Shown in pieces: positions 23,985 through 36,000 of a stretch of 64,000 nt of DNA. Below the pieces are notes generated by a model. The model was not told the DNA's origin. It saw nothing but the letters and a program-made list of their open reading frames with translations, and did not search any database. This DNA comes from Pararge aegeria (lineage: Eukaryota; Arthropoda; Insecta; Lepidoptera; Nymphalidae): assembly GCF_905163445.1 (NCBI RefSeq), contig NC_053191.1, forward strand, positions 5,828,001 to 5,892,000, in the 5' to 3' direction. Every line of letters begins with the position of its first letter. Position 1 is the first letter of the stretch. The translations under genes and the position numbers were made by a program.

Positions 23985-24080
23985 GCAGGCAGGCATGCAG
24001 GCAGGCGAATAGACAGGCGGGCAGGCAGGCAGGCAGGCAGGTGGGCAGGCAGGCGGGCAGGCAGGCGGGCAGGCAGGTGG
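23985..24080. repeat. GCAGG minisatellite
   Basis: About 96 bp of tandem 'gcag' and 'gcagg' units with variants (gcgg, gtgg, gcatg). It directly precedes a degenerate Helitron-like segment ('ctatctgtgtgcaaaacttt', 24107-24126). A near-identical flank at 19250-19370 has no such array, so the expansion is specific to this copy. Confidence 0.85.
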
Positions 24081-24749
24081 GCTTTCTTACCGCAAACCTT
24101 CGTTGTAGTAACTATCTGTGTGCAAAACTTTAGCCCGATCCGTCAAGTGGTTAGAGCTGTGTGATCAGTCATTCAGTCAGTGACCTTTGCCTTTTATATA
24201 TATAGATTACTGGTGGGTGGAACCAACAAGAGAACTTTGAAATTTGTAAGGAACAACATCGTCAGCATTGTGGCAAATCATTAATAGGAAAAATATTTTA
24301 TTTTGAAATTAGATAAATAAATTAACATTATCTTTTTAAATTCAATAACAGACTTTGGGTTTCTTAGCAGAAACTTAAAAAGTACCTGTACATTTTTACT
24401 CGATTTTTTTGTTATGAAATGCTAGGAATTTATATTTCCTAGCATTGAATTGATACCTATATAATATTATTTTTACAAAATCACTGCCTAGCGATCATAC
24501 AGTTCAGATATAAAAAACTACGTTTTTTACTGATTATTAAATTTCTACGTACGTATACGTTACGAACTGACACGGAAATAATGTTTTATGTAAGTGTACA
24601 CGGTCCTAATTATTTATTGTGTAGCAAAAAACATCAACATTTTTTCAGTAGACTCTGATTAAAGAGGCTATGCATAGCAAGCAGGTTAGGTTAGGTACCA
24701 CGGTATTACCTGGGCATATATGACAATAGTGGCATTAGTTTGAAATGCA

Positions 24750-25205
24750 TTTCCACCTACACCTTTATTAGGGTTAGTTTGTATTGATTCGTAAATGTGC
24801 TTATTTTTAATTGGTCGTGATTTGATTTGATGGTTATTGGATGAGGAGGAATTGATTTCATAAAGTAAACAATAAAATTATCCTGTATCACGTATATATT
24901 GAAAATTAAGATTTTTCTCGTTTATCTATATATCCTGCTAACCCAATATAAAAGCAGATAAAATTGTTAAACATTGAAAACGGTGACAGTTGCGCAAGAC
25001 GCAAGGTCGTCCAAACTGTATGATCGTTAAACTGCGTTTCATTCCTTACCTTTATTACGGTTGGTTTGTATTCATTCGTATTTTTATTTTCATCGGCCGG
25101 GAGCTGATTGGATGTGCATTGAATAAGGGGGGTTTGATTACACAAAGTAAACAATCATCGTGTATCACGTATAGATTGGAAATGAAGACCTATCTTGTAT
25201 AACAT
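24750..25205. repeat. Diverged tandem duplication, about 287-bp period
   Basis: Blocks at 24762-24900 and 25049-25190 share 'cctttatta-ggttagtttg', 'taaacaat' and 'tgtatcacgtata' in the same order. Diverged and with indels. Non-coding, no terminal features seen. Confidence 0.55.
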
Positions 25206-26119
25206 ATTCTGTTTATTTATAAGAAAGGAAGATAAAGTCGTTTTTATTAAACGTACTCATAAAGTATAACATGTTTAGCGACGTTGGTATGTCTTTTATT
25301 TTTCAGCGATAGGCTTTAACGCAAATGACCTGAGTTAGTTGCATTAAGGGTCTTCATTAGAATGAAAGTTTGTGTGCATAGTAATTTTCTACATATTACT
25401 TGGAATGGATTAAAAAATGTTATAGATAATATTTATTTCTCGCTTTTGATATGAAACATCTATAGGCGTGGGTAAACCTGATTGTTGGCGTGGTGTCACA
25501 GGCCGTGGATGCATCGCCACGCTACTCGTATATGATGGAATATATGTACCACAAGTAGTTGAGTTCTCGCGATTTCAAATAAATATTTAAAATTAAATTA
25601 TTTTTTTAATAAATGTTTAAAAAACATTATTTTATCGAACTAATTTGTAATGCTTTATCTTTTACGCTATATCTGAGTCCTGTTGTAATTTGTTCTTTTA
25701 TGCATATAGCTTATATAAAACCATTTCCATGTTTCACATCTGCTATGCGTCCCGTGACGGCTCACACATTTTTTTTTGTTATATTACAAACTTGGTTTAT
25801 TTTTGTCAAAAAATAATTTTTCACGCTTCTTAGCGGTTAGCTTTTTCTAAAGCCGGGGCGCGTTAATGCTTGAGGAGAGAGTTCTCCCGGCACTTTATCA
25901 TCCTTTATTGTGACGAGCATAAATTACTTGTCTACCATATATCCACTATAATCGAAATGCAACCAGTACTTATTATGTGTAGTCCGGTAGCCATCCGTGG
26001 TTTTCTTCATCAGTTTTACTTGACCAAATGGTGCATTTCGATAGTATATGCTCAAGTTACTTTAAAAAATACTCTATATATATATAGCTATAGGTGTCAA
26101 TATAATTGAAGAGTTCCCT

Positions 26120-26370
26120 CAAATTCTCCAGGATCAAGATCAAGAGTGAATAGGCATCTTATAGGCCAGCGCGCTTAGCATCAGGTGTGATTTCAAACAA
26201 GAACTCGTCTATAAACATAAAAAGGACCTCTTCAACCGATCTTGACCTTTTGAAATGGGACCGCATCAGAAGTCCACGTCTCAAACAAAATTAAAAAAAA
26301 AAACCCTTCTCATTCTGAGAGGAAACCCGTACCCTGTATCGGATCGGTAATGGATCGATGACGATGATGA
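26120..26370 (+). mobile_element. LINE family W tail and SINE-A tail fragments
   Basis: 26120-26215 reads 'caagagtgaataggcatctt', the last coding part of family W. 26290-26370 is a SINE-A 3' end ('cccttctcattctgagagga', then 'gatgacgatgatgatg'). Confidence 0.5.
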
Positions 26371-26861
26371 TGTATTAAATGGCGAACAAGTATCAGGACG
26401 GCCGACCCCAAATACGGAAAGCGTCAGGAGAATGATGATCAACCGATGGTTATCCTGCTCTAGAAAAAAATAACTTTTATGTTTTCCATGATCTAACTCG
26501 TACGTCACGATTTTTAATGCTCATCATTTCAGACTAATTAGCAATACTTACGAAGGTATTTAACTTTTATGATCATTGTTGTATCTTTTATTTCATTCAG
26601 TAGGTATATATTCATCATAATTTTGAAAACAACAATAAAGTAATATTTCCTGTTTGGTCTTATAAGGGTCAACAATATCCTCAGATTCAGTTTTTCGTCT
26701 TAGGTAATTTATTCTTGACAACATCAATTAAGTTGCTTCGGTGAACGGGTTTACTAAAGTAAATTAAATTATAATAACAGGTACATATGCGACATTTAAA
26801 TAAGTTTCTGTGCTTGCCATTGTATTAAGGATATTGTTACACTTTTACAAAGCTGTGATGC

Positions 26862-27000
26862 GATTAAAGGAAGTTTCTTGCCGGCAATTCTCGGTAGAAT
26901 CTGCTTTCCGAACCGATGGTAGAGTCATTACAAACATACATACATGACGTTTCAAAAGTGCTTATAAAGTAGGCCTACTTGAAATAAATGTTTTTTTTAT
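26862..27000 (+). mobile_element. LINE 3' UTR fragment, family Y
   Basis: 'gtttcttgccggcaattctc', 'tttccgaaccgatggtagag' and 'gcctacttgaaataaatg' match the 3' end of the LINE at 49192-49936. Poly-T follows. Confidence 0.65.
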
Positions 27001-27004
27001 AATC

Positions 27005-27158
27005 ATCATATAAGCCTTTGCCTGGAAGAGATCGCTATGATCGAGATAGCGATAAGGCCGCCAAATTGTATACCTTTTGTTAAATTTTTTACTTTTAATT
27101 TGTTATGTTTAGGTGGTGTACAATAAAAGTGTATTCATTCATTCATTCATTCATAAAC
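27005..27158 (+). mobile_element. LINE 3' UTR fragment, family V
   Basis: 'gcctggaagagatcgctatg', 'gataaggccgcc' and 'tgtacaataaaagtg' followed by (ATTC)n. This is the plus-orientation terminus of the LINE family whose coding tail lies at 61035-61262. Confidence 0.65.
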
Positions 27159-27159
27159 C

Positions 27160-27385
27160 TTTTAACTGCCTACTACATGGCACGGATCTCCTCCCGCAAT
27201 GAGAAGGGTTTAGGTGGTAGTCAACCACGGTAGCCCAGTGCGAATTGGTGGACTTTACAAGCCTTTGAGAACATAATGGAGAACTCTCAGGCATGCAGGT
27301 TTCCTCGCGATGTTTCCTTCAGCGTTGAAGCAAGTGATGTTTTGATTACCTAAATCACAACTTAGGAAAGTTATTTATTTAGTAA
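27160..27385 (-). mobile_element. SINE-A copy
   Basis: 'ctactacatggcacggatct', 'cccagtgcgaattggtggac', 'tctcaggcatgcaggtttcc', then the head side with 'aaatcacaacttaggaaagt'. Directly follows the family V terminus. Confidence 0.55.
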
Positions 27386-27974
27386 AATGGAATTAAGGTA
27401 ATTCAGCGGGCTCGCTGGACAGATATGACGTCGCTATATAATATGATGTCGCTACCGACAGATAGTTCCACGCCTAATATTTTTTTCATTGTCCACGAAC
27501 CCTTTACCAAGAATATTGCTCATGATGTTCATGATAATTAAAAGTGAAACCATACTAATATCCTAAAAAATGGAAAAGTGTGTCTGTTTGTTTTTAGTTT
27601 ATTTGTTACCTGTGCTTGCCTCAACCTCTGCACTTATCTTCATGAAATTTGGTACAGAGACAGCTGCAAAATGGTTCCACAATGAAATTTAAAATTTAAT
27701 ATATTTTGTGTGCATCTTTGTGCTTAGAAAATTCAAAACGATCTTGACGAAATTTTGAATAAAAATTGCTTGCGTTCTGGAGACCGATACAGGATATTTA
27801 TTATCCCGGGAAAGCTAACGTTCGCGGGGTTTTTAAAGCGCTGAAACAGAAGAGGTCGAAGCCGCGCATTTAGAGTTAACCTATAATAAAACTTCATGTT
27901 TCCCGTGTCTTCGTCAGCGTGTGTTTGGGTAACTTATTTCTATCTCCTTGATGTATCCTAATCTACCTATACCG

Positions 27975-28100
27975 ACAACCGACTGGCATAGTGTCCAAGG
28001 CCATGGGTTCGATTCCCAAAACTGGAAAATGTTTCTGTGATGAACATGAATGTTTTTCATTGTCTGTCTTGGAAGTCTGTCTCTGAATCTCATCATCAGA
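27975..28100 (+). mobile_element. SINE-B fragment
   Basis: Head with 'gactggcatagtg' (A-box side) and 'catgggttcgattcccaaaa' (B box), then 'gtgatgaacatgaatgtttt'. Distal half lost. Confidence 0.6.
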
Positions 28101-28239
28101 TTTATATGAAATTTAAACGGATCATTTAGAAATTAACGAAAGGGCGTAAAAGTACGAAAAGGCGTACCAAAATATAATTATGCCCGAACAATCATAAAAA
28201 AACATAATAAAAACATCTTAATTTATAGCGTCCACTTGT

Positions 28240-28345
28240 GTTAAGTCTGTTAAAACGCACGCAACTTCAAAAGTTAGAGGTGAGTGCTGTGAATCGAACT
28301 GGGCCCCCCGATAGTGAGGCCAAAGTCCTAGCCTAACTAGGCTGT
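28240..28345 (-). mobile_element. SINE-A head fragment
   Basis: 'acttcaaaagttagaggtga' and 'tgaatcgaactgggcccccc' then 'tcctagcctaactaggct' give the head with reversed B and A boxes. Body lost. Confidence 0.5.
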
Positions 28346-29279
28346 TGTTTTATGATAATTTATGGCTAATTTGTATGTAGGCTATAAGCGCTTTCAACAT
28401 TGAGCCACTCTAAAAAATGTTTTAAAAAATATAATCAGAAAGATTTGTATAGTGTGCACTGGCCTTTATATAATTAAAAAAAAAAAAAAAGGTAATATCC
28501 AGTCCAATCCCAGTAATCGTTAAAGTAGTTTTAAATTGACTGTTTTGCTGGCAAGACCTATTGGCAGTCTCATGTAAATATGTTTTTTTTTAAATTATCT
28601 GTGTAATTTTATGAATAATATGTGAGGTTAACAGATTTTTCTAAAAATAGTTTTTAGTATGATAGCCATTTTTTTATTCAATATTTATAGTCATAATAAA
28701 TCAGTGTTATCGTTTAACTATAAGAATGTGTTTACTAGTGTCGTGTCCATCTGAAACCCAGTCGCCCGATTCAGCAACTTTTACAACAAGTGGTAAACTG
28801 CGACCATTTTTCAAAGACAAAAATAAATTTGAATTGAAATAAGCTAAAGTTAAAAAAGATAGATATAAAGAAATAGTAATAATACTACTTTTAGTCATAA
28901 CAACTTCTTAATAATCAAACAAACAAAATCAATAGGACGGGGAATATCTGGGAGGAGGAAGTGATGATTAGTAAAGTTACCGAATAGGGGGGCTTTTAAG
29001 TATGTTGCTCATACTATATCAAACCGGTTTTGTGTGCCGTGAGTGAAGCCTGTTTTTTATTATACAAAAATATGCAATAAAAATCCGCGAATGGTTGAAC
29101 TTTATGAAAACGAGTTTATCGTTGCTAAAATTGTAAACACAATGCGGCTTCTACGGGGTTTTATCCGCAGGAATTAATATATCCGCTCTAAAGTAGGTAT
29201 ATCCTTGCAATATTCAAAATGTGTTTAGTTTATAAGTACATAGTCATAGGAAATATTAAGATATTAGAAATGCTGTTGT

Positions 29280-29790
29280 AGATAGATAGAAAGATCTTTA
29301 TTTGCTTTATACACACGTTTACATAGATGTCGTTTAAATATCAATTACGAAGTCACAGAGTATTGCCATTAGCTGGTGTGCAAATATTACAAACCATTGA
29401 TTGCAATTAACACAAAGAATAAATTTAAAATATATACAATTTTAATAAAATACAATAAAATAATAATTAGAGCAAAAAATATTTAAAAAAAGAACAGAAA
29501 TATTAAACTGAAAATTCGTTTCAAATGTGAAATAATTACAAATGTCACAATCGTCTTTTGTCATATCGGAAAAAATCATCTAAGGAGTGGAAATGTTTAC
29601 CTTGCAACCATATCTTCAATGTTGAATGTGTTTTGAGATCGGATGGAAGTTTATTATCGACTTTTATCGCCATAACTATATCGTGCGGTTTGAGTCACTC
29701 TCGTAAAAACCAGTTTATCTTTGTTTCTCTAAGCTTGCAAATGAAAACTCAAATCAGCTGGCTGTATTTTTTCTTCAACAAACTCTTTAA
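29280..29790 (-). pseudogene. LINE C-terminal fragment and 3' UTR, family Z
   Basis: On the minus strand a stretch near 29543-29660 reads 'NKLPSDLKTHSTLKIW' and ends 'HSLDDFFRYDKRRL' before a stop, a LINE ORF2 tail. The rest to 29280 is AT-rich 3' UTR ending in 'ctttatttgc'. Truncated and dead. Confidence 0.5.
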
Positions 29791-30279
29791 AGGATGTTAT
29801 TAATAAGTCGCAAACAGAACGAGAACTTGAAATCCGCTTAGTCTCGTCGCAAATAGGACGTTAATTTGTGAAGTGGTTATGCACTGGGTAGGCTTTGTTT
29901 TCATAAGATGCAAAAGGGTATTCATCATCAAATTCAAGTTCAAATATTCTTTATTCCTTTAGGCCTATTATTGAATCAAGAACATAGGTATAGAATCCTC
30001 ACTAAGCCATTATTGTATACAGCGCATTGTGTCCAAAAACAGTGAAAACGCCCCGTGCACGTCTCACTTTACACCTGCGGAATGTTGCTAGCTCCCAATT
30101 TTTTTCCGATTTTCCCATTTTATGGTGAACGCTTACTTAGTACATTAGAGGTAAAATAATTACTGTCAACTGCTAAATGGTATGAAGTTTTTTCGAAAAA
30201 CCATTCTAAAGTGGAGTGGTTTTTGATTTTGATAAGTCGTGTACACGGTTTCAGTATGTTCTTTATTCTGTGAGGCCTA

Positions 30280-30480
30280 TCATCATCGGCCTATTAACGT
30301 CCCACAGCACGGCACAGGTCTCGTCCCTCATAGGATAGAAGGTTTAGAGCATAGACCAATGCGAGTTGGTGGGTTTTAACAACTATTATCACAAGTAATT
30401 GATAATAACCTGGACTGATGGGTCAATGTGCTCTCCGAGGCACGGGGCGCCGCTAATTTCCATCCCTAGTTCTGAAAATT
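30280..30480 (-). mobile_element. Probable decayed SINE
   Basis: 'cggcctattaacgtcccaca', 'caggtctcgtccctcatagg' and 'gcgagttggtgggttttaac' recall the SINE-A tail order. A similar 'gtgctctccg' block occurs near 14450. Diverged. Confidence 0.4.
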
Positions 30481-30893
30481 ATTTTTAGCTGACGAGGCAG
30501 TTAACCGTGACAGTGACCAAAAAAAGTGTGTGTAAAAAAATGTATAAACTATTTCGTATTTATTTAGCGATACAATGTATCGATATATTTTTACATTTAT
30601 TTCCAGTGGGTGTACGGGTAAATATAAATTCCCTTTGCCCCCACTGGTGGGGTACCCCCCATAATATTACTCGTATGTCCGAGTTTCAAACTAGTCACGT
30701 AGATATATCACGGTTAGGCAAATAAAGCCATTAGCTAATTAAAAAAAAAAATTAGTAGCAGGACAAACATAAAATTTGAAAATAGTTTTTGTAATAGTTT
30801 TAAAATCGAATAAAAAAAAATTGGTTCTTCTAATCATGTTAATTCTATTTTATGAATTATCTAAATTATTATATAAAAATTGTTGCATCTATT

Positions 30894-30964
30894 GCGTCCT
30901 TAAAAATCGGTGAGTATACTTTTATTGCTGGAATAAAAATATATTCACCGATTCTCCAGGACGC
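30894..30964. ncRNA. 71-nt miRNA-precursor-like hairpin (candidate)
   Basis: Two 33-nt arms (30894-30926 and 30932-30964) pair around a 5-nt loop, gctgg. Against perfect complementarity there are only five differences, all of a kind that can give G-U pairs on one of the two strands. Both ends carry GCGTCCT/AGGACGC. Size and shape fit a microRNA precursor, although the loop is shorter than usual. A tiny MITE is the main alternative. No target-site duplication is obvious and no second copy was seen. Confidence 0.35.
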
Positions 30965-31012
30965 TTCCATATAGTTATACTTAAAAAACATATTATGTAG
31001 ACAGGTTTAATA

Positions 31013-31640
31013 TAGTACTAGCGGACCCTCGCGACTTCGTCTGCGTATGAGTCAATCGAGAAACTAGAAAAGATATGATGCTAACATCATAAGCATCGTG
31101 GCTAGCTTTGTACCTACTATTATTTTACGTGGTATACTGAGTTAGAAAGTTGTCATTATTTTAGTTGATACATACATATATCATTCCATACTTCCATCCT
31201 CACAAACTTTCGCATTGATAATGTTAAGTAATATGGTTTGCATGCATTCCATCGCTGTCCCATTTCCCATGCAACTTGCTGTTATTTGTGAAGAGTTATG
31301 TCCTTTATCTCCGACAATATTTATCAGATCTTCATTAAAATTAGACACGACATGTTTGTTAGTAAACGCTTTCAAAAAAAAAAATTATTCAAATCGGTTC
31401 AAATTTAACGGAGCTATGAAGTAAAACTGATAAAATTTTTCATCCCGTTTCCCGGAGAAAACTTATTGTTTATCGGGATAAAAGGTATCCTTTATGTTGA
31501 CCCCGAATATAAGCTACCGCTATACCAAATTTTATTTAAATCCTTTAAGTAGTTTTCAAGTGATGCCCGGACAGACAGACAGATAGACAGACAGGTGGAC
31601 AGATAGACAGACAGACAGACAGTATAGATATCAAAATTAA
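31013..31640 (-). mobile_element. Helitron-like / repeat mosaic with ACAG microsatellite
   Basis: Begins 'actagcggaccctcgcgact' and contains 'tttatcgggataaaaggtat' and 'gtagttttcaagtgatg', family words of Helitron-like elements. 31215-31430 is shared with 42060-42310. 31568-31622 is an (ACAG/ATAG)n microsatellite. Confidence 0.45.
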
Positions 31641-32221
31641 ATTATAAATAGGTATATAAATCGAAATAAAGTAGTCAAAAAGCAAGATGTAGAAGAAAAT
31701 GATAGGTTTAACGCTCAGTGTACGCTGTTCCTAAGGCGACCTTGTTCTCCACAAAATAAAACAGCAATTAAACACAGTTTATTACTCTTAATTGTTTTCA
31801 AAAAGGCGAGTTGTTTTAAATATCTTTGCCTTGGTAATATCACAGGTAGTCACTGATGTAAAAAGAAATACATGGCAATACCCGGTAATTCTCGATAGTT
31901 CTTCTGTTTCTTATGTTTTGGCTGTCCGAATTTTGAATAGTAACTTGTGCATTATATTTCGTGTATGTTGCCTTTTAAGATAAAATTACAAAAATAACTA
32001 AAGAACTTGTAAATACCGTAGGTATTATTAATTTTTTTTACGCTAAATGTACGTGTACATGTACATTTTTAGCGCGTTGTTACGGGTGCTACACACATTC
32101 CTAATAAATACGGTGGGCACATTTGATTTGGTATTTTTTTTTAAACAATTAAGGCACTAAGCAGACCGCCGACTTGCTTTCGTTTTCTTCATTCACTAGA
32201 AGTTATCCACTGACTGCACTC

Positions 32222-32412
32222 TAATAGGTTTCTACGGAAAATCGCACCGGAAAACTAAAGCGCTTAGCGGCACTAATTTGTCGGTAGGGTGGTAACTAGC
32301 CAAGGTCAAAGCCTCCCCCCAGACCAGATCAGAAAAATACTAATGTTTATAAATTCCCAAATTGCCCCTGCCGGGAATCGAACCCCTACTTAAACTCACT
32401 GCGCTCGGTTTG
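32222..32412 (-). mobile_element. SINE-C copy
   Basis: Ends at the right with 'ctgccgggaatcgaacccct', a strong reversed B box, and holds 'tttgtcggtagggtggtaac' and 'cagaccagatcaga' in the body. Confidence 0.6.
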
Positions 32413-32449
32413 TTCTGATTGGCAAAACTGCGCACTAATCTAGCGTTGG

Positions 32450-32600
32450 CGGGCAATAGTATATTATGCAACAAGTGCGACAAGTTGTCGATTGCCCACG
32501 AAAGCGAAGTTGAACGCACGAGAGAAGCGAGTGCGGTCACTCGCTTGAGTCAACAATCGACAACGTCGCACTAGTCGCACATACTATTTTGTATTACTCA
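32450..32600. repeat. GC-rich nested inverted-repeat island
   Basis: Outer arms 32475-32494 and 32554-32571 match with one 2-nt gap. Inside them 'aagcgagtg' and 'cactcgctt' form a second perfect 9-bp stem. It lies about 0.4-0.5 kb upstream of the CRAL-TRIO gene 1 coding start. Possible MITE or promoter-proximal element. Confidence 0.6.
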
Positions 32601-32737
32601 TGCGGGGAAAGTTTTTAAACTAATTTTAATTTAATTACAATTTTATTTATTAAATTAAACTGTCAGACGCGTCAACCTCAATTCAGTTTTAATATGTCGA
32701 TTGTGTTTTTTTTTGTTATTATTTTTTTTTATTTTAG

Positions 32738-32880
32738 CAATTTTATCTAAATTTGCGTGTGCCAAGAATAATTTACGCACTCAAATAACAGTTGAATCAC
32801 GCGTAATTTTAAAATGGGCAAACGGTTCTTTTCCAACCGCAACAGCGAGCGTCAAGATACTACTTTCCCCGAATGAGTAA
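32738..32880 (+). other. Possible upstream exon or leader, unrecognised
   Basis: A T-rich run ends in 'attttag' at 32731-32737, a good acceptor. The following 143 bp keep a frame of about 46 codons to TAA at 32878, with 'FPTATASVKILLSPNE' at the end. I do not recognise it. It could be a 5' untranslated exon of the CRAL-TRIO gene, a fragment of an old element, or chance. Confidence 0.2.
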
Positions 32881-33022
32881 TACAAACATAATATTCCTAA
32901 TATTCAAAATCTATGTCCCAACTGTATTGAGATTCATGCCAACCCGCTTGAGTGTATATCTTCATCTTGTTAAAAAAAAAAAATTGTATCAATGTATATG
33001 TAATTTTCAGATTACAGATATA

Positions 33023-36000
33023 ATGGAGACATTACCGTATCACCCATTACTTGAAATCAGTAAAAAGGAAGTGGAAATCGTTCGTCGGCATCTTAATTTA
33101 GATATAAACACAATTAAAAAGAATTTGGACGCAATCGAAGAATGGGGCAAGAAACAAGATCATTTGGCTGAAGCATTTAAATACCTAGGTAAGACCTTTA
33201 AGAAAATTGAGGAGTAATGTTCATTTTAGAAGAAGTAGAGCTTTATGTGGCATAGTTCGTCTGGGGAAGTATCGATATGCTTATTTTTGCCGCCAAGCTG
33301 TGTGCGCATGCGTCTTCACAGTTTCGCCTCAGGTTGATGGACCCAGGATGGCACGTTGCAGGATGTGTTCTTTGCATGCGATGTGTAGTTTTGTATATAG
33401 GGAAACTATTAACAAAGCTACACATCGCAGGGCATCTGTATCCTGGTAAAGTTTGTTGTGAGATCTTAGACTAGGGCGCGTTTAGAACCCTCCAAGCTTT
33501 AGTTTTAAGATAATGAATGTAGGTATAAGCGTCACCTAACATTAATGCTACCAAATTATTATGTATGAACGCTTCATGTGCCTGTGATAGGTCTACATGA
33601 ATAAAACATTTTTGAATTTCGTTTTTTTTTTGCGATTGTTTCCCACTTAGCAACAGGTTGGTCATCTGTTTTGTCCTTCAATTATTAGTATTTAAAATAT
33701 ATATATATATATATATATATAATAATCTTTAATCTTATTGACATTTTTTGTCACTAAGATTAAAGATTATTTATTGAAAGGTGTGCATTCAACTCTTTCA
33801 AACCTTAGGCTATATAATTAATTGCGTACGTTAAGAACTCAAACTATAATATTAGCAAGTATACATATAATAGTCCTGTACGTTTTCGTTAAAGAAGACA
33901 TAGTAACAGTTTGTTTGGAGCCCGATAAAGGTTTTGGAAATGGCGTGGTTAAGAATATTTGTGCCGAATCATTTAACTGGTGTTATTTATAGCTATGTGG
34001 GTTCTATAGCCACTGGGCCGTATGTAGCGTACGTTAATTTTACTATTTTACTTAACTTAAAATTCAAAGTATTGTATGTGCGTGTGTGAGTGTGTATGTG
34101 TGTGTGTTTGTTACCGTGTGCGTGTGTTACATCGGATTCAGGCTATTGGGATCTACCTTAAAGCCTGCACCGATTTTGACTTTGTTTTTTCGTTCGTTTT
34201 GTGTATTAATCGAGAGTGTTCTGAGCTATTTTTGATGAAAATCGGGCCAAGATAGCCGCCGCCACCAGATTACACATTTTTTCACAATTACCTCAAGTGA
34301 AAGTGCTTGACTTGTACACTATTTAAAACTTATGGTTTTGTGTCGGGGGTTATTTAAATTATAAATAGGTATATAAATAATTGCTTTATTATATTTTACA
34401 CAAAACGGCGGATTACACATTTTTTCACAATTACCTCAAGTGAAAATGCTTGACTATTACACTATTTAAAAGGCATGGTTTCGTGTCCGGGGTTATTCAA
34501 ATTATACATATATAATTAATTTATTTATTATATTTTAAGATCGCAACATGTTAGAAAGGCTGCATCTACTAGGAAGAGGATCTGTGGAAATGACCAAAAC
34601 GAGAATCGACAAATTGTTGACAACAAGAGGGATGTTACCTGAGATATGTCTGAATAGATCTGTTGAAGAGTTTAAAGATATTTCGGAATCGGTGTATGTC
34701 TCTTTCAAATCTATATTATATATTTAAACGGTTGAATTTTGGTCAAAAAATAAATATATTTCTTGTATCTCTGAAACTGCTTGAACGAGTTGGATTGGTT
34801 TTATATTTGGATAAGGTTTTGCTTCTTACTCTTACTCATATATTACAACTATTGGGATATCCTTACAAATATTATCAATGCTAAAATGTGTTTGATTGTT
34901 TATCCTTCCTTCACGTCCTAATTAAACAATCAATAGACTTGATTTTTGGCATAGAGTCGGAGAGTAGCATATGCTACTTTTTATCCCAGAAAAACCAACG
35001 GTTCCCACGGGATTTGTAAAAAACCGTAATAAATGTGGATGAAGAACGCGGTTAACAGCCAAATATTTTAATTTACTGAACGTTTTGCTTTTTCAGTTGA
35101 TCTAAACAAGTATATTTTGAGCAAACACCATTGTACAAAGAAATCTATTAATTTCATTCAAAATAGATACTGTTCAGTCCTACCAGATGAATATATATAT
35201 TTTAACTAGTTATGTAATCTAGTTGAAATATAAATATTCTTTTTTTTTATAAATTTACTAAGACAGTTCACACATCACTACCATCTAGTCCCATAGTTAG
35301 CGTTGCTTGTGTTATGGGCACTAAGAAAGACATAAGATTATTGTTATGAATATTAAACATTTTCGTCTAATACTATGATTTTTATTTCAGAAATTTCGTA
35401 ATTTTACCTAAACTGAGCCCAACAGATCAATCGAGAATCATAGTGACACAGATAAGAAATTTGGAAAAATTTTCTTTAATAGCTCACATGAGATACTGTT
35501 TTATGGTGAGTGTGTAACATCTTCAGACACAAAAAATATTGTAAGGCTATACAAAGCACACAAAAATCAAAGTAGGTATATGATTCATCGCCACGCCTCT
35601 TTAACGATTGAGATATCTTTACTAATATTATAAACGCTAAAGTGTGTTTGATTGTTTGATCAGGATGTCATTGCCTGAGAGTCGTTGCAGGTTCATTCTG
35701 TCAGTTTCGAATTTTTGTATTTTATTTTAATTTTTATTATTAACTAACGTACCCAGCCCGCTTCGCCGGGCTAGATTTTGCTTTATTTTATTTAAACAAT
35801 AAACTTACATCATTAAATTTTTAATTTAAGTCTCATAATTTATCAAATCATTTATTCCTCTCCGTATTCATTCTCTTCTATTCTCTTCTCGAGCGGGTGA
35901 AGATCATTATCTACACCCATGTACACCCAACAATAGAATATCATCATAGTAAATAAAAGCTGTATCTGTTCAAAAATATGAGTGCTCCGATCGTCACCAA

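Larger units (their letters stand above)
11761..32700. other. Gene-free, repeat-rich intergenic block
   Basis: No exon that I could support lies here. It contains the LINE, SINE, Helitron-like and hairpin features listed separately. Stretches with nothing recognisable include 11770-13300, 18660-19180, 19800-20590, 21000-22380, 25200-26100 and 28350-29270. Short open frames in this block either coincide with LINE tails or have no family features. Confidence 0.6.

Noticed and set aside
23985..24080. CRISPR-like regular repeats
   Set aside because: The units are 4-5 bp without spacers; a minisatellite in a eukaryotic genome.
24681..24700. TTAGG telomere-like units
   Set aside because: Only two units in ordinary AT-rich DNA; chance.
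32873..33022. Upstream ATG giving CRAL-TRIO protein 1 about 50 more residues
   Set aside because: The extension crosses a good splice acceptor at 33009-33010, is hydrophobic and lysine-run-like, and has no counterpart in gene 2.
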